From assembly GCF_014694405.1 (NCBI RefSeq), contig NZ_JAAUWV010000020.1, positions 1 through 64,000 on the forward strand: a stretch of DNA of 64,000 bases, in the 5' to 3' direction. Positions 16,688 to 26,777 of this stretch are shown in pieces. Made by a program: the position numbers and the translations under genes. Positions within the stretch are counted from its first letter, which is position 1, and the number at the start of each line of letters is the position of its first letter. The notes below the pieces were generated by a model. It made no database searches, had not been told where the DNA came from, and saw nothing but the letters and a program-made list of their open reading frames with translations. This DNA comes from Pseudoalteromonas sp. S16_S37 (lineage in GTDB: Bacteria; Pseudomonadota; Gammaproteobacteria; Enterobacterales; Alteromonadaceae).

Positions 16688-17542
16688 TTAACCCTCAGGC
16701 GTGTTGATGTTTTGTTGGATTAACTTACTGGTCAATGTTGGCTGCAGCTCTGTAGGTAGCCAATAGAGCATCGCATCACTAAACGCCCGTGAGGACTTGA
16801 TATTTTTTAGCGCTATATCAAGTTCTCTTATAAGTTCTGGGGTTTGAGCCTGTTTAGTGCAACCAATGTAACCTTGGGCAAAGCTGTCAGTCTCTTCAAT
16901 GGTAAGTTGTGATAGTTGATAGTCGTTATCTAACAATTGTTGCATATGGTAATGCTCGCTCGGGTAGCCCAAAGTAATATCTACCCGCTTTTTAAGCAGC
17001 ATTTTTGTGAGACTCATTAATGGGTCTTTTCCTGGACGTGATACTAGCTGTTCTGGGGGAATTGTATCGATAATGCCATCAAGTATGTTGCCAAATGAGC
17101 GACTGGCCGAGATCCCTAAGGTGAGTTGGTGACGATGAATAAGCTCGCGAATTGAGACTTGTTGTCCCAAATCTAAATTGAGTCTCTCTAGTGTACTGCG
17201 CCTAATCGCAAGCGATGGTGATAGGCCAATGGTTGAACTTTCTTTTGTGTAATCTATATGCACGGCGCGTTGTGGCGTTTTATAGATTGAGATCATGCAG
17301 TAAAAATTCTTTGGGCTGGATAGCTCATGGATAGCGCGGCTGGCGGGTAAAGTGACGTATTTAAAATCATAAGATGGCAAAGCTTTATCTAGAAGCTGAA
17401 TAACGCGCTCATCTCTACCTAAGCCTTTTTTAGCGCCATCTAATATGTAGTAAGGCGCAAAGTCGACGTATATCCAAGAGATGCTCTTTGCTTGCGGGCA
17501 CAATGGCAGAAACAAGAATATGAAAATGAAAAATCGCAGCAT
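16688..17542 (-). CDS. Periplasmic solute-binding-like protein (TIGR02285-like)
   Basis: About 284 residues with a signal peptide (MLRFFIFIFLFLPLCPQAKS). The mature part resembles the bacterial extracellular solute-binding fold used by amino acid transporters (WIYVDFAPYYILDG near the start, a hinge with LGISASRSFG, then KKRVDITLGYPSEH). No permease genes are nearby, and the closest relatives of such stand-alone proteins are annotated only as conserved hypothetical. The start was set at the ATG 17542 with AGGT upstream; the frame extends to a TTG at 17581. It is convergent with ccoG with no gap. The ligand is unknown. Confidence 0.7.
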   Translation of the reverse strand: MLRFFIFIFLFLPLCPQAKSISWIYVDFAPYYILDGAKKGLGRDERVIQLLDKALPSYDFKYVTLPASRAIHELSSPKNFYCMISIYKTPQRAVHIDYTKESSTIGLSPSLAIRRSTLERLNLDLGQQVSIRELIHRHQLTLGISASRSFGNILDGIIDTIPPEQLVSRPGKDPLMSLTKMLLKKRVDITLGYPSEHYHMQQLLDNDYQLSQLTIEETDSFAQGYIGCTKQAQTPELIRELDIALKNIKSSRAFSDAMLYWLPTELQPTLTSKLIQQNINTPEG

Positions 17543-17829
17543 TCGTTTACCTAGCGGTTTACTGAATTTTAAGTGTAGCAAACTGATAAAAAGTGGAGTT
17601 TACGAGAATGTAAATAAATTTCTCAATGCTGTTTACATCACATGGTTCGCTGCTAAATTTAAATAGCCAGCCTTTGTTGTAATAATCAGCGCTATAACCC
17701 TTACGGTGAAAGGACATGCATAAAGACTAAGGGGTTAGCTAATGATATACACAAAAGTTGCATTAATTTATAATGCAAGGTTGGCGTTACATACCAAAGC
17801 AATACCAATTTACAAAAAGGATAAACTCT

Positions 17830-18423
17830 ATGGTAACGCTAATTGTTAGTGATATATACGGGCATACAGCCAATTTAGACACCTTTGCTAATGAGCTAAG
17901 CGGCGAGGTCGTTATATGCTCTCCTTACATGAGCAAACAACCAGCTAGACAAAAAGACGAATCTCTCGTTTATGAGCAGTTCGTCAATACGATAGGTCAT
18001 GATGGCTATATGGCCAAGGTAGAAAAGTCTATCGCTAGCCATAAACCGGACTTAATAATCGGTTTTAGTGCCGGTGCGGTTGCTGCTTGGCGAGCATTAG
18101 CACACTTGAAAAGTAACGCCCCTAAAAAGCTCATTGGTTTTTACCCTGGACAGATCCGAAACTATTTACATATCCATCCAAATTGTCCTGTCGACCTATA
18201 TTTTCCTCATCAAGAATCACATTTTGAACTGACACCCGTCATTCAAACACTTAAGAAAACTTCATGGGTTTCTTGTACACGCACAAGATATAGTCACGGT
18301 TTTATGAATGCGTTATCTAATCATTTCAACAAATACGCATACCTTCACTATACTCATTTGTGTGAACAACAAATTGTGGCACTTCAGCAGTCGCTTAAAC
18401 AGGAGCAGATAGAAGTGAATTAA
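17830..18423 (+). CDS. Small alpha/beta hydrolase
   Basis: A 197-residue protein (MVTLIVSDIYGHTANLDTF...) with a nucleophile elbow GFSAGAVAAWRAL (G-x-S-x-G) near residues 77-89 and a late histidine in RYSHGFMN that fits the catalytic His. The length and the compact fold resemble dienelactone-hydrolase-like enzymes. The start at 17830 has AAGGA 12-8 bases upstream; a longer frame from 17773 has none. It is first in a row with an acetoacetate-decarboxylase-like gene (25-bp gap) and a large flavoprotein, which suggests a small-molecule pathway. The substrate is unknown. Confidence 0.7.
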   Translation: MVTLIVSDIYGHTANLDTFANELSGEVVICSPYMSKQPARQKDESLVYEQFVNTIGHDGYMAKVEKSIASHKPDLIIGFSAGAVAAWRALAHLKSNAPKKLIGFYPGQIRNYLHIHPNCPVDLYFPHQESHFELTPVIQTLKKTSWVSCTRTRYSHGFMNALSNHFNKYAYLHYTHLCEQQIVALQQSLKQEQIEVN

Positions 18424-18448
18424 TGATAAATACCTAAGGATATAGATT

Positions 18449-19405
18449 ATGAGTGAAGCGCAATACGGCACCTATCAACACTTTTACGGCAACCCAATCG
18501 CAAAGCCTCCTTGTCGAATGATCAACGCCATGATGTATGGCTTCTTTATAAAAGGCACTTATTTGTCTATTCAAAACTATGTTGATCAAACCCTTAATAG
18601 TATTACCAATAGTGAATTTAGCTTTAAAGCACTATCGTCGTATTGTTTGCTCACTTTCACTGATATAGAAAATATTGCATCCAAAGTAGAGCCATTTAGA
18701 AGTTATGGCTGGATGCAAGAGACAGATGTCATTATTTGGTTGCCTATTGCGCAAGTAGACAGCACTACGAACAAAATGACACATTTATATTGGTATCCAG
18801 CTTTTATAACAGTTAACAATATTAATGCCTTAGTGAATGGTCGTGAAACGTGGGGCTATAACAAGTATCAATGCCGATATGAGATGCCTAGCTCTTACAA
18901 ACAAGCCGATCATTTTTCATTGAGTTTGGAAACATTCAATCCATTTAGCCCTGATACTAAAATGGACTGGCATGAACTGTTAACTATTAGCAGAGAAGCA
19001 GATGATGATAGTTGGTTTGAAGAGCTGTTTGAAATCGGACATGAAGTGGCTGAGCTTTTGCACTCAAGCAGCGATGACATTCATATTAGTGCTGATTTAT
19101 TGAAACAATTTTTGTCGGGCTTTACACACCCTCAAATGGACCAAATTTTGTTCAAGCAATTTCCAGATGGTTTTGCTGAAAATGCCGTATACAAAGCCGT
19201 GGTCCATTCGCCTTCCGAAATAAAACAAATCCATAAAATGGGATTTTTAAAAGACGAGTTCAAAGTCACAATAAATCGTTTAGATGCATTTCCATTAAAC
19301 GATATGTTTGGTATCGACATTGGCGAGCAAACCGCAACGTTACCATATTACGTCTGTATGAACTTTGATCAAGATGGCGCTTACGAAATCGTAAGTGGTG
19401 CTTAA
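18449..19405 (+). CDS. Acetoacetate decarboxylase-like protein
   Basis: A 318-residue protein whose middle (WYPAFITVNNINALVNGRETWGYNKYQCRY, in short pieces WYPAFITVNN, NGRETWGYNK) matches the acetoacetate decarboxylase fold, in which the G-R-E-x-W-G-F/Y-x-K motif contacts the substrate. Family members include decarboxylases and enzymes such as aldolase-dehydratases using a Schiff-base lysine; whether a lysine in the canonical strand is conserved could not be verified by eye. An AAGGA site precedes the ATG. It lies between the hydrolase and a big flavoprotein, with 20-25-bp gaps. A pathway enzyme is inferred; the reaction is open. Confidence 0.7.
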   Translation: MSEAQYGTYQHFYGNPIAKPPCRMINAMMYGFFIKGTYLSIQNYVDQTLNSITNSEFSFKALSSYCLLTFTDIENIASKVEPFRSYGWMQETDVIIWLPIAQVDSTTNKMTHLYWYPAFITVNNINALVNGRETWGYNKYQCRYEMPSSYKQADHFSLSLETFNPFSPDTKMDWHELLTISREADDDSWFEELFEIGHEVAELLHSSSDDIHISADLLKQFLSGFTHPQMDQILFKQFPDGFAENAVYKAVVHSPSEIKQIHKMGFLKDEFKVTINRLDAFPLNDMFGIDIGEQTATLPYYVCMNFDQDGAYEIVSGA

Positions 19406-19427
19406 GCATTAACAGCAAGGAATAATC

Positions 19428-21671
19428 ATGAGTCGAGAAAAAATCGCGATACTCGGAGGCGGAGTATCGGCTATGACAGCTGCTGTATATTTAACAGAGC
19501 AAGAAAATTGGCAGCAAAAATATGATATTACTGTTTATCAGCTCGGTTGGCGGCTTGGCGGCAAGGGGGCTAGTGGTCGAAACGCACAAATGGGCGAGCG
19601 TATTGAAGAGCATGGCTTGCATGTTTGGTTTGGTGCCTATGTTAATTCATTTAGAGCCATAGAAAATGTATATAACAAGCTCAACCGACCAAGTGATATG
19701 CCACTAAGCACATGGCAAGAAGCGTTTAAACCGCACAGTTTTGTAGTGCTTCAAGAATACATCGACAATGAGTGGCAAACATGGCCAATTGACTTTCCTG
19801 TTTTAGAGGGAAATCCCGCTGACGGCACTTTAGACTTGCACTTTTGGCAGTTAATAGAAATGACAGTGGCGTGGCTGAGAAAGTTCATCGGTACTTTGGA
19901 AGAGGAAGTATCTTTACACCACAAGAAAACCAAACTGCAAACAACCAAACGCCGAGATAGGAGCCTACTACAACACTTAGCAAACCAAGTTCGTCAAGCC
20001 TTCGATGACGTAGAAGATGAGGTAGAAGACTTTTTCCAAAGTGCCCATGACGATCTTAGAGAAATCTGGTCAACCCCTTCCATTCTCTCTCAACAGTTAC
20101 AGAGATTGGTCAATCTAAGAGCGACAGATAAAGACTTAAGTAATTCAAAAGATAGATTAGTCGTTTGGTATCTGGTGCGTAAATTGAAGCGATGGCTAAA
20201 TAGTGAAGCGATAGAGCTATTGGACGATAACCCAAATATTCGCCGAGCATATGTGTGTGCCGATTTGGGCATTGCGGTGTTAATTGGTCTTATCAAAGAT
20301 AAAGTTTTTTCCAAAGGTTTTGGCTCAATTAACAACATAGATTTTAAAGCATGGCTAGCAAAAAATGGCGCGAATGAGCAATACACGGTTGAGTCAGCCC
20401 CCGTTCGAGGATTTTATGATCTCGTATTTGGCTATGTTGATGGCAATTTTGAAAAGGGTGATGTAGAGGCTGGGGTTGCGACACTTGCCATGTTGCGTCT
20501 GATGCTTTGCTATCGTGGTGGCGTTATGTGGAAAATGCAAGCCGGTATGGGAGATGTGATTTTTGCGCCGATTTACGAGTTATTGCAAAGCCGTGGCGTG
20601 AAGTTTGAGTTTTTCAATCAGGTGGATGCATTACTTCCAGGTACTGATCAACAAGGTAATCACGTTGTAGAGCAGATTAATATAACGGAGCAAGTTACTT
20701 TGGTTGATGAGTCTTATCAACCATTTGTGTTTGTTAAAGGGCTACCATGTTGGCCAGACAAGCCATTATTAGAGCAAGTTATTCCCGAACAGGCGCAGCT
20801 GATTGAGCAACACGACATTAATTTGGAATCATTTTGGTCTGACTGGCCAAGTGTATATCAAACTGCCTTTGGAGAACCGTTGCCAACCAAAACGTTGCGC
20901 AGAGGTGAGGACTTTGACAAGGTTATATTTGGTATTTCAGTAGCATCTTTACCTCATTTATGTCCCAAATTATTGCAACTCGATAGCAAGTTAAATGACC
21001 AAGCTACCAAAGTGAAAACGGTAGCGACGCAAGCGTTTCAAGTTTGGTTGAATAAAACCGATGAACAACTTGGATTTAATTACTCTCCACCAAGCGAAGA
21101 AAGACCGATTTTAAGTGGCTTTTCTCAGCCGTTTGACACTTGGGCAGCAATGTCTAACTTGATAGACAAAGAAGATTGGCCAAGTAATGGGCCAGACAAC
21201 ATTGCGTATTTTTGTAGTGCATTTGGTTGCGATAGCTATCCACCTCAAAGCCATCATGACTTTCCTATTGAACAAACAGCTAAAGTCAAAGTGAATGCGC
21301 TTAATAAATTAAGAACACAAATGCAGCCTTTGTGGCCCAGTGCTTATAGCCAACAACAATTTGATTGGTCAGTATTATACGCGCCTGCAGGCCATATAGG
21401 TGAGCAGCGCTTTGACAGCCAATACTGGCGCGTAAATGTTGACCCAAGCGAGCGTTATGTTTTGTCTGTAACAGGAAGTAGTCAGTACAGATTGTCCACT
21501 GACGGTTCTATTTTTGCCAATTTATATCTTACAGGTGATTGGATCCAAACTGGTGTGAATGCTGGTTGCGTTGAAGCTGCTGTAATGGCGGGTATGCAAA
21601 CATCACGAGCTTTGTGTGGAATACCGTCACAAATTAGCGGCGAAGATGGCTTTGAACCTGATGGGGCATAA
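19428..21671 (+). CDS. Large FAD-dependent oxidoreductase (phytoene desaturase/amine oxidase-like)
   Basis: A 747-residue flavoprotein. The N-terminal ADP-binding motif is ILGGGVSAMTAAVYL, followed by the ribose-binding R-x-G-G motif in QLGWRLGGKGASGRN. A C-terminal FAD motif is LYLTGDWIQTGVNAGCVEAA. This N/C-terminal pair is typical of carotenoid desaturase and amine oxidase relatives. About 250 extra central residues, including an acidic stretch near residues 195-215, make it longer than those families. It starts 22 bases after the ADC-like gene. It most likely dehydrogenates or isomerises a hydrophobic substrate; I cannot say which. Confidence 0.8.
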   Translation: MSREKIAILGGGVSAMTAAVYLTEQENWQQKYDITVYQLGWRLGGKGASGRNAQMGERIEEHGLHVWFGAYVNSFRAIENVYNKLNRPSDMPLSTWQEAFKPHSFVVLQEYIDNEWQTWPIDFPVLEGNPADGTLDLHFWQLIEMTVAWLRKFIGTLEEEVSLHHKKTKLQTTKRRDRSLLQHLANQVRQAFDDVEDEVEDFFQSAHDDLREIWSTPSILSQQLQRLVNLRATDKDLSNSKDRLVVWYLVRKLKRWLNSEAIELLDDNPNIRRAYVCADLGIAVLIGLIKDKVFSKGFGSINNIDFKAWLAKNGANEQYTVESAPVRGFYDLVFGYVDGNFEKGDVEAGVATLAMLRLMLCYRGGVMWKMQAGMGDVIFAPIYELLQSRGVKFEFFNQVDALLPGTDQQGNHVVEQINITEQVTLVDESYQPFVFVKGLPCWPDKPLLEQVIPEQAQLIEQHDINLESFWSDWPSVYQTAFGEPLPTKTLRRGEDFDKVIFGISVASLPHLCPKLLQLDSKLNDQATKVKTVATQAFQVWLNKTDEQLGFNYSPPSEERPILSGFSQPFDTWAAMSNLIDKEDWPSNGPDNIAYFCSAFGCDSYPPQSHHDFPIEQTAKVKVNALNKLRTQMQPLWPSAYSQQQFDWSVLYAPAGHIGEQRFDSQYWRVNVDPSERYVLSVTGSSQYRLSTDGSIFANLYLTGDWIQTGVNAGCVEAAVMAGMQTSRALCGIPSQISGEDGFEPDGA

Positions 21672-21770
21672 GAAATAATGGATATACCTCTCATAATTTT
21701 GGTGGAGGATCTGTTAATGAACTATACTTTTTGCCACTAACCTAATGAAATGTAATAAAAGAGTAAGGAT

Positions 21771-24011
21771 ATGAAACAATCTCTCTCGCTAAGCCTTGTC
21801 TGTGTTGCTGTTTGCGGGGCTTTGCTAAAGCCTTGTTTGGCATTAGACGAACAATCTATCGAAGTCATTGAAGTCTATGCGCAAAAAAGAGTTCAGTCAC
21901 TGGATGAGGTCAGTATTGCGATTACACCAATAAAAGGAGAGGACATTCGCCACTTCGGTGTTAAAGATACCACTGAGTTAGGTAGTTTTGTAACTAACAT
22001 GAAGGTGAGCCAAAACGCGGCGGAGGGCACACCACCTGCGATCAATATCCGAGGCGTTGGCCTACTTGACTATAACACTGCAAATACATCACCCGTTGCC
22101 ATGTATGTTGATGGTGTTTCAGTGGGATCTGCAAATAATCAATTGGTTAATTTTTTTGATATTGAGCAAGTCGAGGTGCTAAAGGGGCCTCAGGGCACAT
22201 TATTTGGCCGAAATAGTACCGGAGGTGCAGTACTTATTCGTTCAAAGCGCCCTGATTCAGGAAGCTATGGCGAAATTGAAGTTGGCATCGGCACCGATGA
22301 ATGGTCAAAGGTACAGGGCTTCTATAACGCCAGCTTGAACGACGAGTCTGCGCTTAGGTTTGCCGTAAATCATGTAAAGTACGATTATACATCTTACAAT
22401 TTACACCCAACAGCCCCTGAAGCGGGCATGGAGCAATCCGATCTTAGGTTCAGCTATTTGGCTCAATGGGATAAACTGAGTGTTTACCTCAAAGCAAATT
22501 ACAGCCACTGGAACGGTATTGTTCAGCCTGTAGGAAACATTGGTGTGATTGACCCTCAAACGCGTTTAAAATGCTCACCTGAACAAGCAAATCAAGGGAA
22601 GTGCACAGATTTACTTGGTTTTAATGATGGCAGTGATGATTTTTGGGCGGTAAATGTTAACAATAATTCGCCACACCATAGTATTGGCAAAGGGTGGACA
22701 GCAGAGGTCGAATATCAACTTACTGATAAGTCGCACCTATTATGGATTAACTCGTTCAGCCGCTTAGATAGAGAACATGCTTTTAACTGTGACGGGTCGC
22801 CAGCTCGCACGTGTGAGGGGAATTTGGGGCTAAAAGCTGAACTATTGAGTAACGAAGTTAGGTATCAAAGTGATTATGAGAATGGTTACCTCACATCAGG
22901 TATTTTTCAATTGCAAGAACGTCTCTATCAGGACAACTACAACGACATTCTACGAGACTTGAGAGGCACACCTAATGGTGCAAACTCAGCGACGTTTTTT
23001 TATGGCAATGAAATCCGTAATAGTGTAATAGCATTGTTTGCACAGTACGAGTGGCAGTGGCGCACAGATACTACGCTTACCTTTGGTCTAAGATATAGCG
23101 ATGAATCTGTAGATTATGACTCCATTTCGCGACTCAATGTTGTACTGGATCCCACTAACCTCGATGGTGCGGTGATCCCTTTTTATCACGTTAAGGGAAA
23201 CAATGATGATAGTAGTTGGTCTGGTCGGTTTGCCATTAACCATAATATAGATAAAAACAAGTTACTCTATTACAGCTTTGCCAATGGTACTAAAAGTGGT
23301 GGATATAATGGCGGTTATTTATCAAGCCCAGAGCAAGCAAAGGAAGCAGACTACGGGACTGAGCACCTAAATGCACACGAAATCGGTGCAAAACTAACTT
23401 TCCCTGACAACTCAATAAGGTTTAACTCTGCGATCTTTTACTATGATTACAAAGATCAGCAGGTGTTTATGAATCAACCATCTGTAATCCCCGGTGCTGT
23501 ACCTTTGCAACTTCTAAAGAATGTGGGCGCATCAAAAATATATGGAGCTGAGGCTGATGTTTATTATGACATTAATAAACAATTAAATATTCAAATCGGT
23601 TTAGGTTATTTACCTCATGCCGAATTTGAGGAGTTTGTAGACCCTGCAGGCGTGTCGTTAACAGACAATCGTCTTCCATTTACATCAAAATTAAATGCTA
23701 ACGCGCAGGTTAGTTATACCGTTTCATTGGATAATGTTGGTGAGCTTAGTACCACATTGGGTGTTGATTACCAGTCTGAATACTATTTTGACCAACTTGA
23801 AAGTGGTTACGCGAAACAAGATGGTTATGCGCTATGGCGGTTTAATACGCGTTTAGATGTTGGACAGTGGCAGACTAATCTTTGGGCAAAAAACCTGTTT
23901 GATAAAGAATACAGCAACTTAAAGTTCGACTTAAGCGGCTTTTTGGGTATGCTTGAAGACTTTAAAGGAGAAGGTCGAAGAGTCGGTCTTGATGTGCGTT
24001 ATCGGTTTTAG
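21771..24011 (+). CDS. TonB-dependent outer-membrane receptor
   Basis: A 746-residue receptor. A signal peptide (MKQSLSLSLVCVAVCGALLK, cut after the CLA region) precedes a plug domain (residues about 40-155) with the features VIEVYAQKR, VKVSQ-like strands, NIRGVGLLDYN and QGTLFGRNSTGG. The beta-barrel follows, with a terminal aromatic residue (VRYRF) as needed for BAM-dependent assembly. The SPVAMYVDGVSVG stretch is typical of the CirA/IroN-like group. There is no TonB-box evidence beyond IEVIEVY near the N-terminus. The gene lies 99 bp after the flavoprotein and before a hybrid kinase; it probably imports the substrate of the neighbouring enzymes. Confidence 0.92.
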   Translation: MKQSLSLSLVCVAVCGALLKPCLALDEQSIEVIEVYAQKRVQSLDEVSIAITPIKGEDIRHFGVKDTTELGSFVTNMKVSQNAAEGTPPAINIRGVGLLDYNTANTSPVAMYVDGVSVGSANNQLVNFFDIEQVEVLKGPQGTLFGRNSTGGAVLIRSKRPDSGSYGEIEVGIGTDEWSKVQGFYNASLNDESALRFAVNHVKYDYTSYNLHPTAPEAGMEQSDLRFSYLAQWDKLSVYLKANYSHWNGIVQPVGNIGVIDPQTRLKCSPEQANQGKCTDLLGFNDGSDDFWAVNVNNNSPHHSIGKGWTAEVEYQLTDKSHLLWINSFSRLDREHAFNCDGSPARTCEGNLGLKAELLSNEVRYQSDYENGYLTSGIFQLQERLYQDNYNDILRDLRGTPNGANSATFFYGNEIRNSVIALFAQYEWQWRTDTTLTFGLRYSDESVDYDSISRLNVVLDPTNLDGAVIPFYHVKGNNDDSSWSGRFAINHNIDKNKLLYYSFANGTKSGGYNGGYLSSPEQAKEADYGTEHLNAHEIGAKLTFPDNSIRFNSAIFYYDYKDQQVFMNQPSVIPGAVPLQLLKNVGASKIYGAEADVYYDINKQLNIQIGLGYLPHAEFEEFVDPAGVSLTDNRLPFTSKLNANAQVSYTVSLDNVGELSTTLGVDYQSEYYFDQLESGYAKQDGYALWRFNTRLDVGQWQTNLWAKNLFDKEYSNLKFDLSGFLGMLEDFKGEGRRVGLDVRYRF

Positions 24012-24056
24012 TGATAAAGGGTAGATGGATGAAAGTGTAGCAGTGTTCATGGGAGT

Positions 24057-26777
24057 ATGAGCACAAAAATATCAAGGCATTATATGCGTTTAATGATACG
24101 ACAACTGATCATAATTTTAGGGTTGATGTTTTCAAGCCTCAGTCATGCTGATGTTTTTGAGTACTCATTGGACAAGCAAGGTGTTAACTTACATGACCAT
24201 GCACAGCTACTTATTTCATCTGAAAACACTCGTTTCCCAACAAGTTATCAATCGGTTGAGCTGTGGGCAAAACAGCTCAAACCTTTGCCCTCCAGAGCGC
24301 TCTTTTCAGGTCGCTATTGGTTAGTGACGCAAATCACCAACAAATCTAGTCTTGAGAAGTTAGTTCTATACCCTTATAACACAGTAGTAGACAGGATTGA
24401 GAGCAGAATATACAGCGATAAAGGTGACGTTCAACGCTATTTCTCAGGAGGGAAAAATCCCAACGAATTCGCATTTCATTATGGCAACACAATAGAGCTA
24501 AAACCTAACACCACCTACTACTTAGTGACCTCCTTTGAGAGTGAGTTTTTCTACACCCCAACCAAGTTAGTAATTAAACCCGTAAAAGATTTTAATGAGC
24601 TGGTTATTAAAGAAAACTTATTGATGACGCTTTGTTTCAGCGTTGGCATCATATTAGGGTTGTACAACTTACTCATTTATATCGGCTCAAAAGATGCAAC
24701 ACATTTATACTTTGCCCTATTTGCCGGTGTATGGGTGTTTAGTTGGAGTCACTTTTTCCATATCTCTGACCAATTGTTTGGTTTTTACTCTGCTCACTTA
24801 CACTGGCTGGGTTTTTCTCTAGCTCCAATTACAAACATACTATTCTACAATAATTTACTGAAACTTAAGGATAAGCACCCTAATTTGTCGGTGACCTCAA
24901 TTTGGCTAGGTACTATCTCTGCGCTTGGATTGCCATTTTGTATACTATTTCCGGGTTTCGGCTTTTTATGGGCCACAGTGATGACTGGTAGTGCACTGTG
25001 TCTTGGGATGTATATTGGCTTTTTGCGTGTACTTGATGGATTTCAGCCTGCTCGATATTTTGTATTGGCTTACATTGCCATGATGGTGCCCAATATGATT
25101 GGGAATTTAACCAATCTAGGAATACTCCCAGCCTCCACACTAAACCTTTACTTGCTAGGCCTTGTCGGAACCGCACTTGATGCATTATTACTCGCATTTG
25201 CAGTTGCTGATAAATTCCGCCTTACCAATGAAGAAAATATCGAGCTTAACAAAAATCTGGAAACCAAAGTGCTTAAACGCACTTATGAGCTAGAGCAGTT
25301 GGCTTCTCAACTAAGAGATGCAAGTGAGTCAAAGAGTCGATTTTTAGCGAATATGAGTCATGAAATAAGAACACCGATGACCTCAATTATTGGTTATGCG
25401 GATGGCATTATTCTTGGCGATATTACTCCACAAGAGCGCAATCATGCTATTAACGTGATTTTACAAAACTCAAGACACGTATTAGGTCTTATTAACGATA
25501 TTTTAGACATGTCAAAAATAGAGGCTAACCGACTTGAAATTGAATTGATGGAGTCAGATTTGTTCAAGTCTATAGCGCATGTTGAGTCATTATTGGGTAA
25601 GCAGATAAGAGATAAAGGCCTTGAGTTTGATTTGAAATATCATTTTCCATTGCCCGATTACATCATTATCGACCCAACGCGTTTGCGACAAATTTTGCTT
25701 AATTTAACATCAAACGCGTTAAAGTTTACTTCTGTGGGTAAAATAACCATAGATGTTTCTTGCTCAGAAGATGTGTTAAGTATTTCGGTTACTGATACCG
25801 GTATAGGGATGACATCAACGGAGCAAAAAGAGCTATTTAGTGCTTTTTATCAAGCAGATTCATCGACATCGCGCAAATACGGTGGCACTGGCTTAGGTTT
25901 AAATATCTCGAAAAGTCTAGCCAATAAGCTCAATGGTGATATATCGGTTGAGAGTGAAGTTGGTTCGGGCACTGTGTTTACGTTAACGTTAGGGCTTTTT
26001 ACAACTGAAAATACTCGGTGGGTTAAGAGTTTAGATGAAGTTACACAGAGTAAGCCAATTAAAGAGCCTGCGACTGAAAAAGTAAATACACAGCTCAAAG
26101 GTGATATTCTACTGGCGGAGGACCATGGCGACAACAGTAAACTTATTCAACGGATATTAGAGCGTATGGGCTTGAATGTCACGGCCGTGGAAAACGGGCA
26201 ACAAGCAGTGCAAGCAGTGTTAGATAACGAATACGATCTGATATTGATGGATATTCAGATGCCGGTTATGGACGGCGAGCAAGCTTTGACATTTATTCAG
26301 GCAACAGGCTGTTCAGCTCCCATTTTGGCGTTAACTGCAAACACCATGCAGCATGAAATAGACAGATATTTAAAGCTTGGTTTTACGGATCACCTCGCAA
26401 AGCCAATTGATAGAGCTGAGTTTAGTAAGAAAATTAGTCATTATCTTAATATTTCAATTGTGGATGAAATAGACATTCCCAATGAAGAGTTTGATTTGCT
26501 TAAAAACAAATATATTTCTGGGTTGTATGAGCAAAAAGTTCAGATCCAAAATCAAATGAAATACCATGACTTAGAGGGGTTGGGGAAATCTATACATGCC
26601 ATTAAGGGAACCGCAGGCATGTTTGAGTGCTTCGAAATACAGAACATTGCATCAAAAGTAGATACTATGCTCAAAGAGCATTGTTCTGAAGATGAACTCA
26701 CGCCACACATTAAAGAGTTAGTGGCGGTAATGGAGCAAACTATCGCAAGTTCACGTCAAACGAAAGTGACGAGTTAA
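24057..26777 (+). CDS. Hybrid sensor histidine kinase (7TMR-DISM, HisKA, HATPase, REC, Hpt)
   Basis: A 906-residue sensor. A signal-like helix (to about residue 31) is followed by a 7TMR-DISM extracellular domain (about 35-180), a seven-helix membrane region (about 185-385) and a coiled coil. HisKA contains H435 (NMSHEIRTPM). The ATPase has N-box LLNLTSNALKF, G1 DTGIGM and G2 GGTGLGL. A receiver domain has D732 (LILMDIQMPVMDG), and a C-terminal Hpt has H847 (IHAIKGTAGM). The complete phosphorelay needs an external response regulator, not found nearby. The extracellular DISM domain often senses carbohydrates or other small ligands. The 3' end overlaps a convergent gene by 38 bp. Confidence 0.92.
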   Translation: MSTKISRHYMRLMIRQLIIILGLMFSSLSHADVFEYSLDKQGVNLHDHAQLLISSENTRFPTSYQSVELWAKQLKPLPSRALFSGRYWLVTQITNKSSLEKLVLYPYNTVVDRIESRIYSDKGDVQRYFSGGKNPNEFAFHYGNTIELKPNTTYYLVTSFESEFFYTPTKLVIKPVKDFNELVIKENLLMTLCFSVGIILGLYNLLIYIGSKDATHLYFALFAGVWVFSWSHFFHISDQLFGFYSAHLHWLGFSLAPITNILFYNNLLKLKDKHPNLSVTSIWLGTISALGLPFCILFPGFGFLWATVMTGSALCLGMYIGFLRVLDGFQPARYFVLAYIAMMVPNMIGNLTNLGILPASTLNLYLLGLVGTALDALLLAFAVADKFRLTNEENIELNKNLETKVLKRTYELEQLASQLRDASESKSRFLANMSHEIRTPMTSIIGYADGIILGDITPQERNHAINVILQNSRHVLGLINDILDMSKIEANRLEIELMESDLFKSIAHVESLLGKQIRDKGLEFDLKYHFPLPDYIIIDPTRLRQILLNLTSNALKFTSVGKITIDVSCSEDVLSISVTDTGIGMTSTEQKELFSAFYQADSSTSRKYGGTGLGLNISKSLANKLNGDISVESEVGSGTVFTLTLGLFTTENTRWVKSLDEVTQSKPIKEPATEKVNTQLKGDILLAEDHGDNSKLIQRILERMGLNVTAVENGQQAVQAVLDNEYDLILMDIQMPVMDGEQALTFIQATGCSAPILALTANTMQHEIDRYLKLGFTDHLAKPIDRAEFSKKISHYLNISIVDEIDIPNEEFDLLKNKYISGLYEQKVQIQNQMKYHDLEGLGKSIHAIKGTAGMFECFEIQNIASKVDTMLKEHCSEDELTPHIKELVAVMEQTIASSRQTKVTS

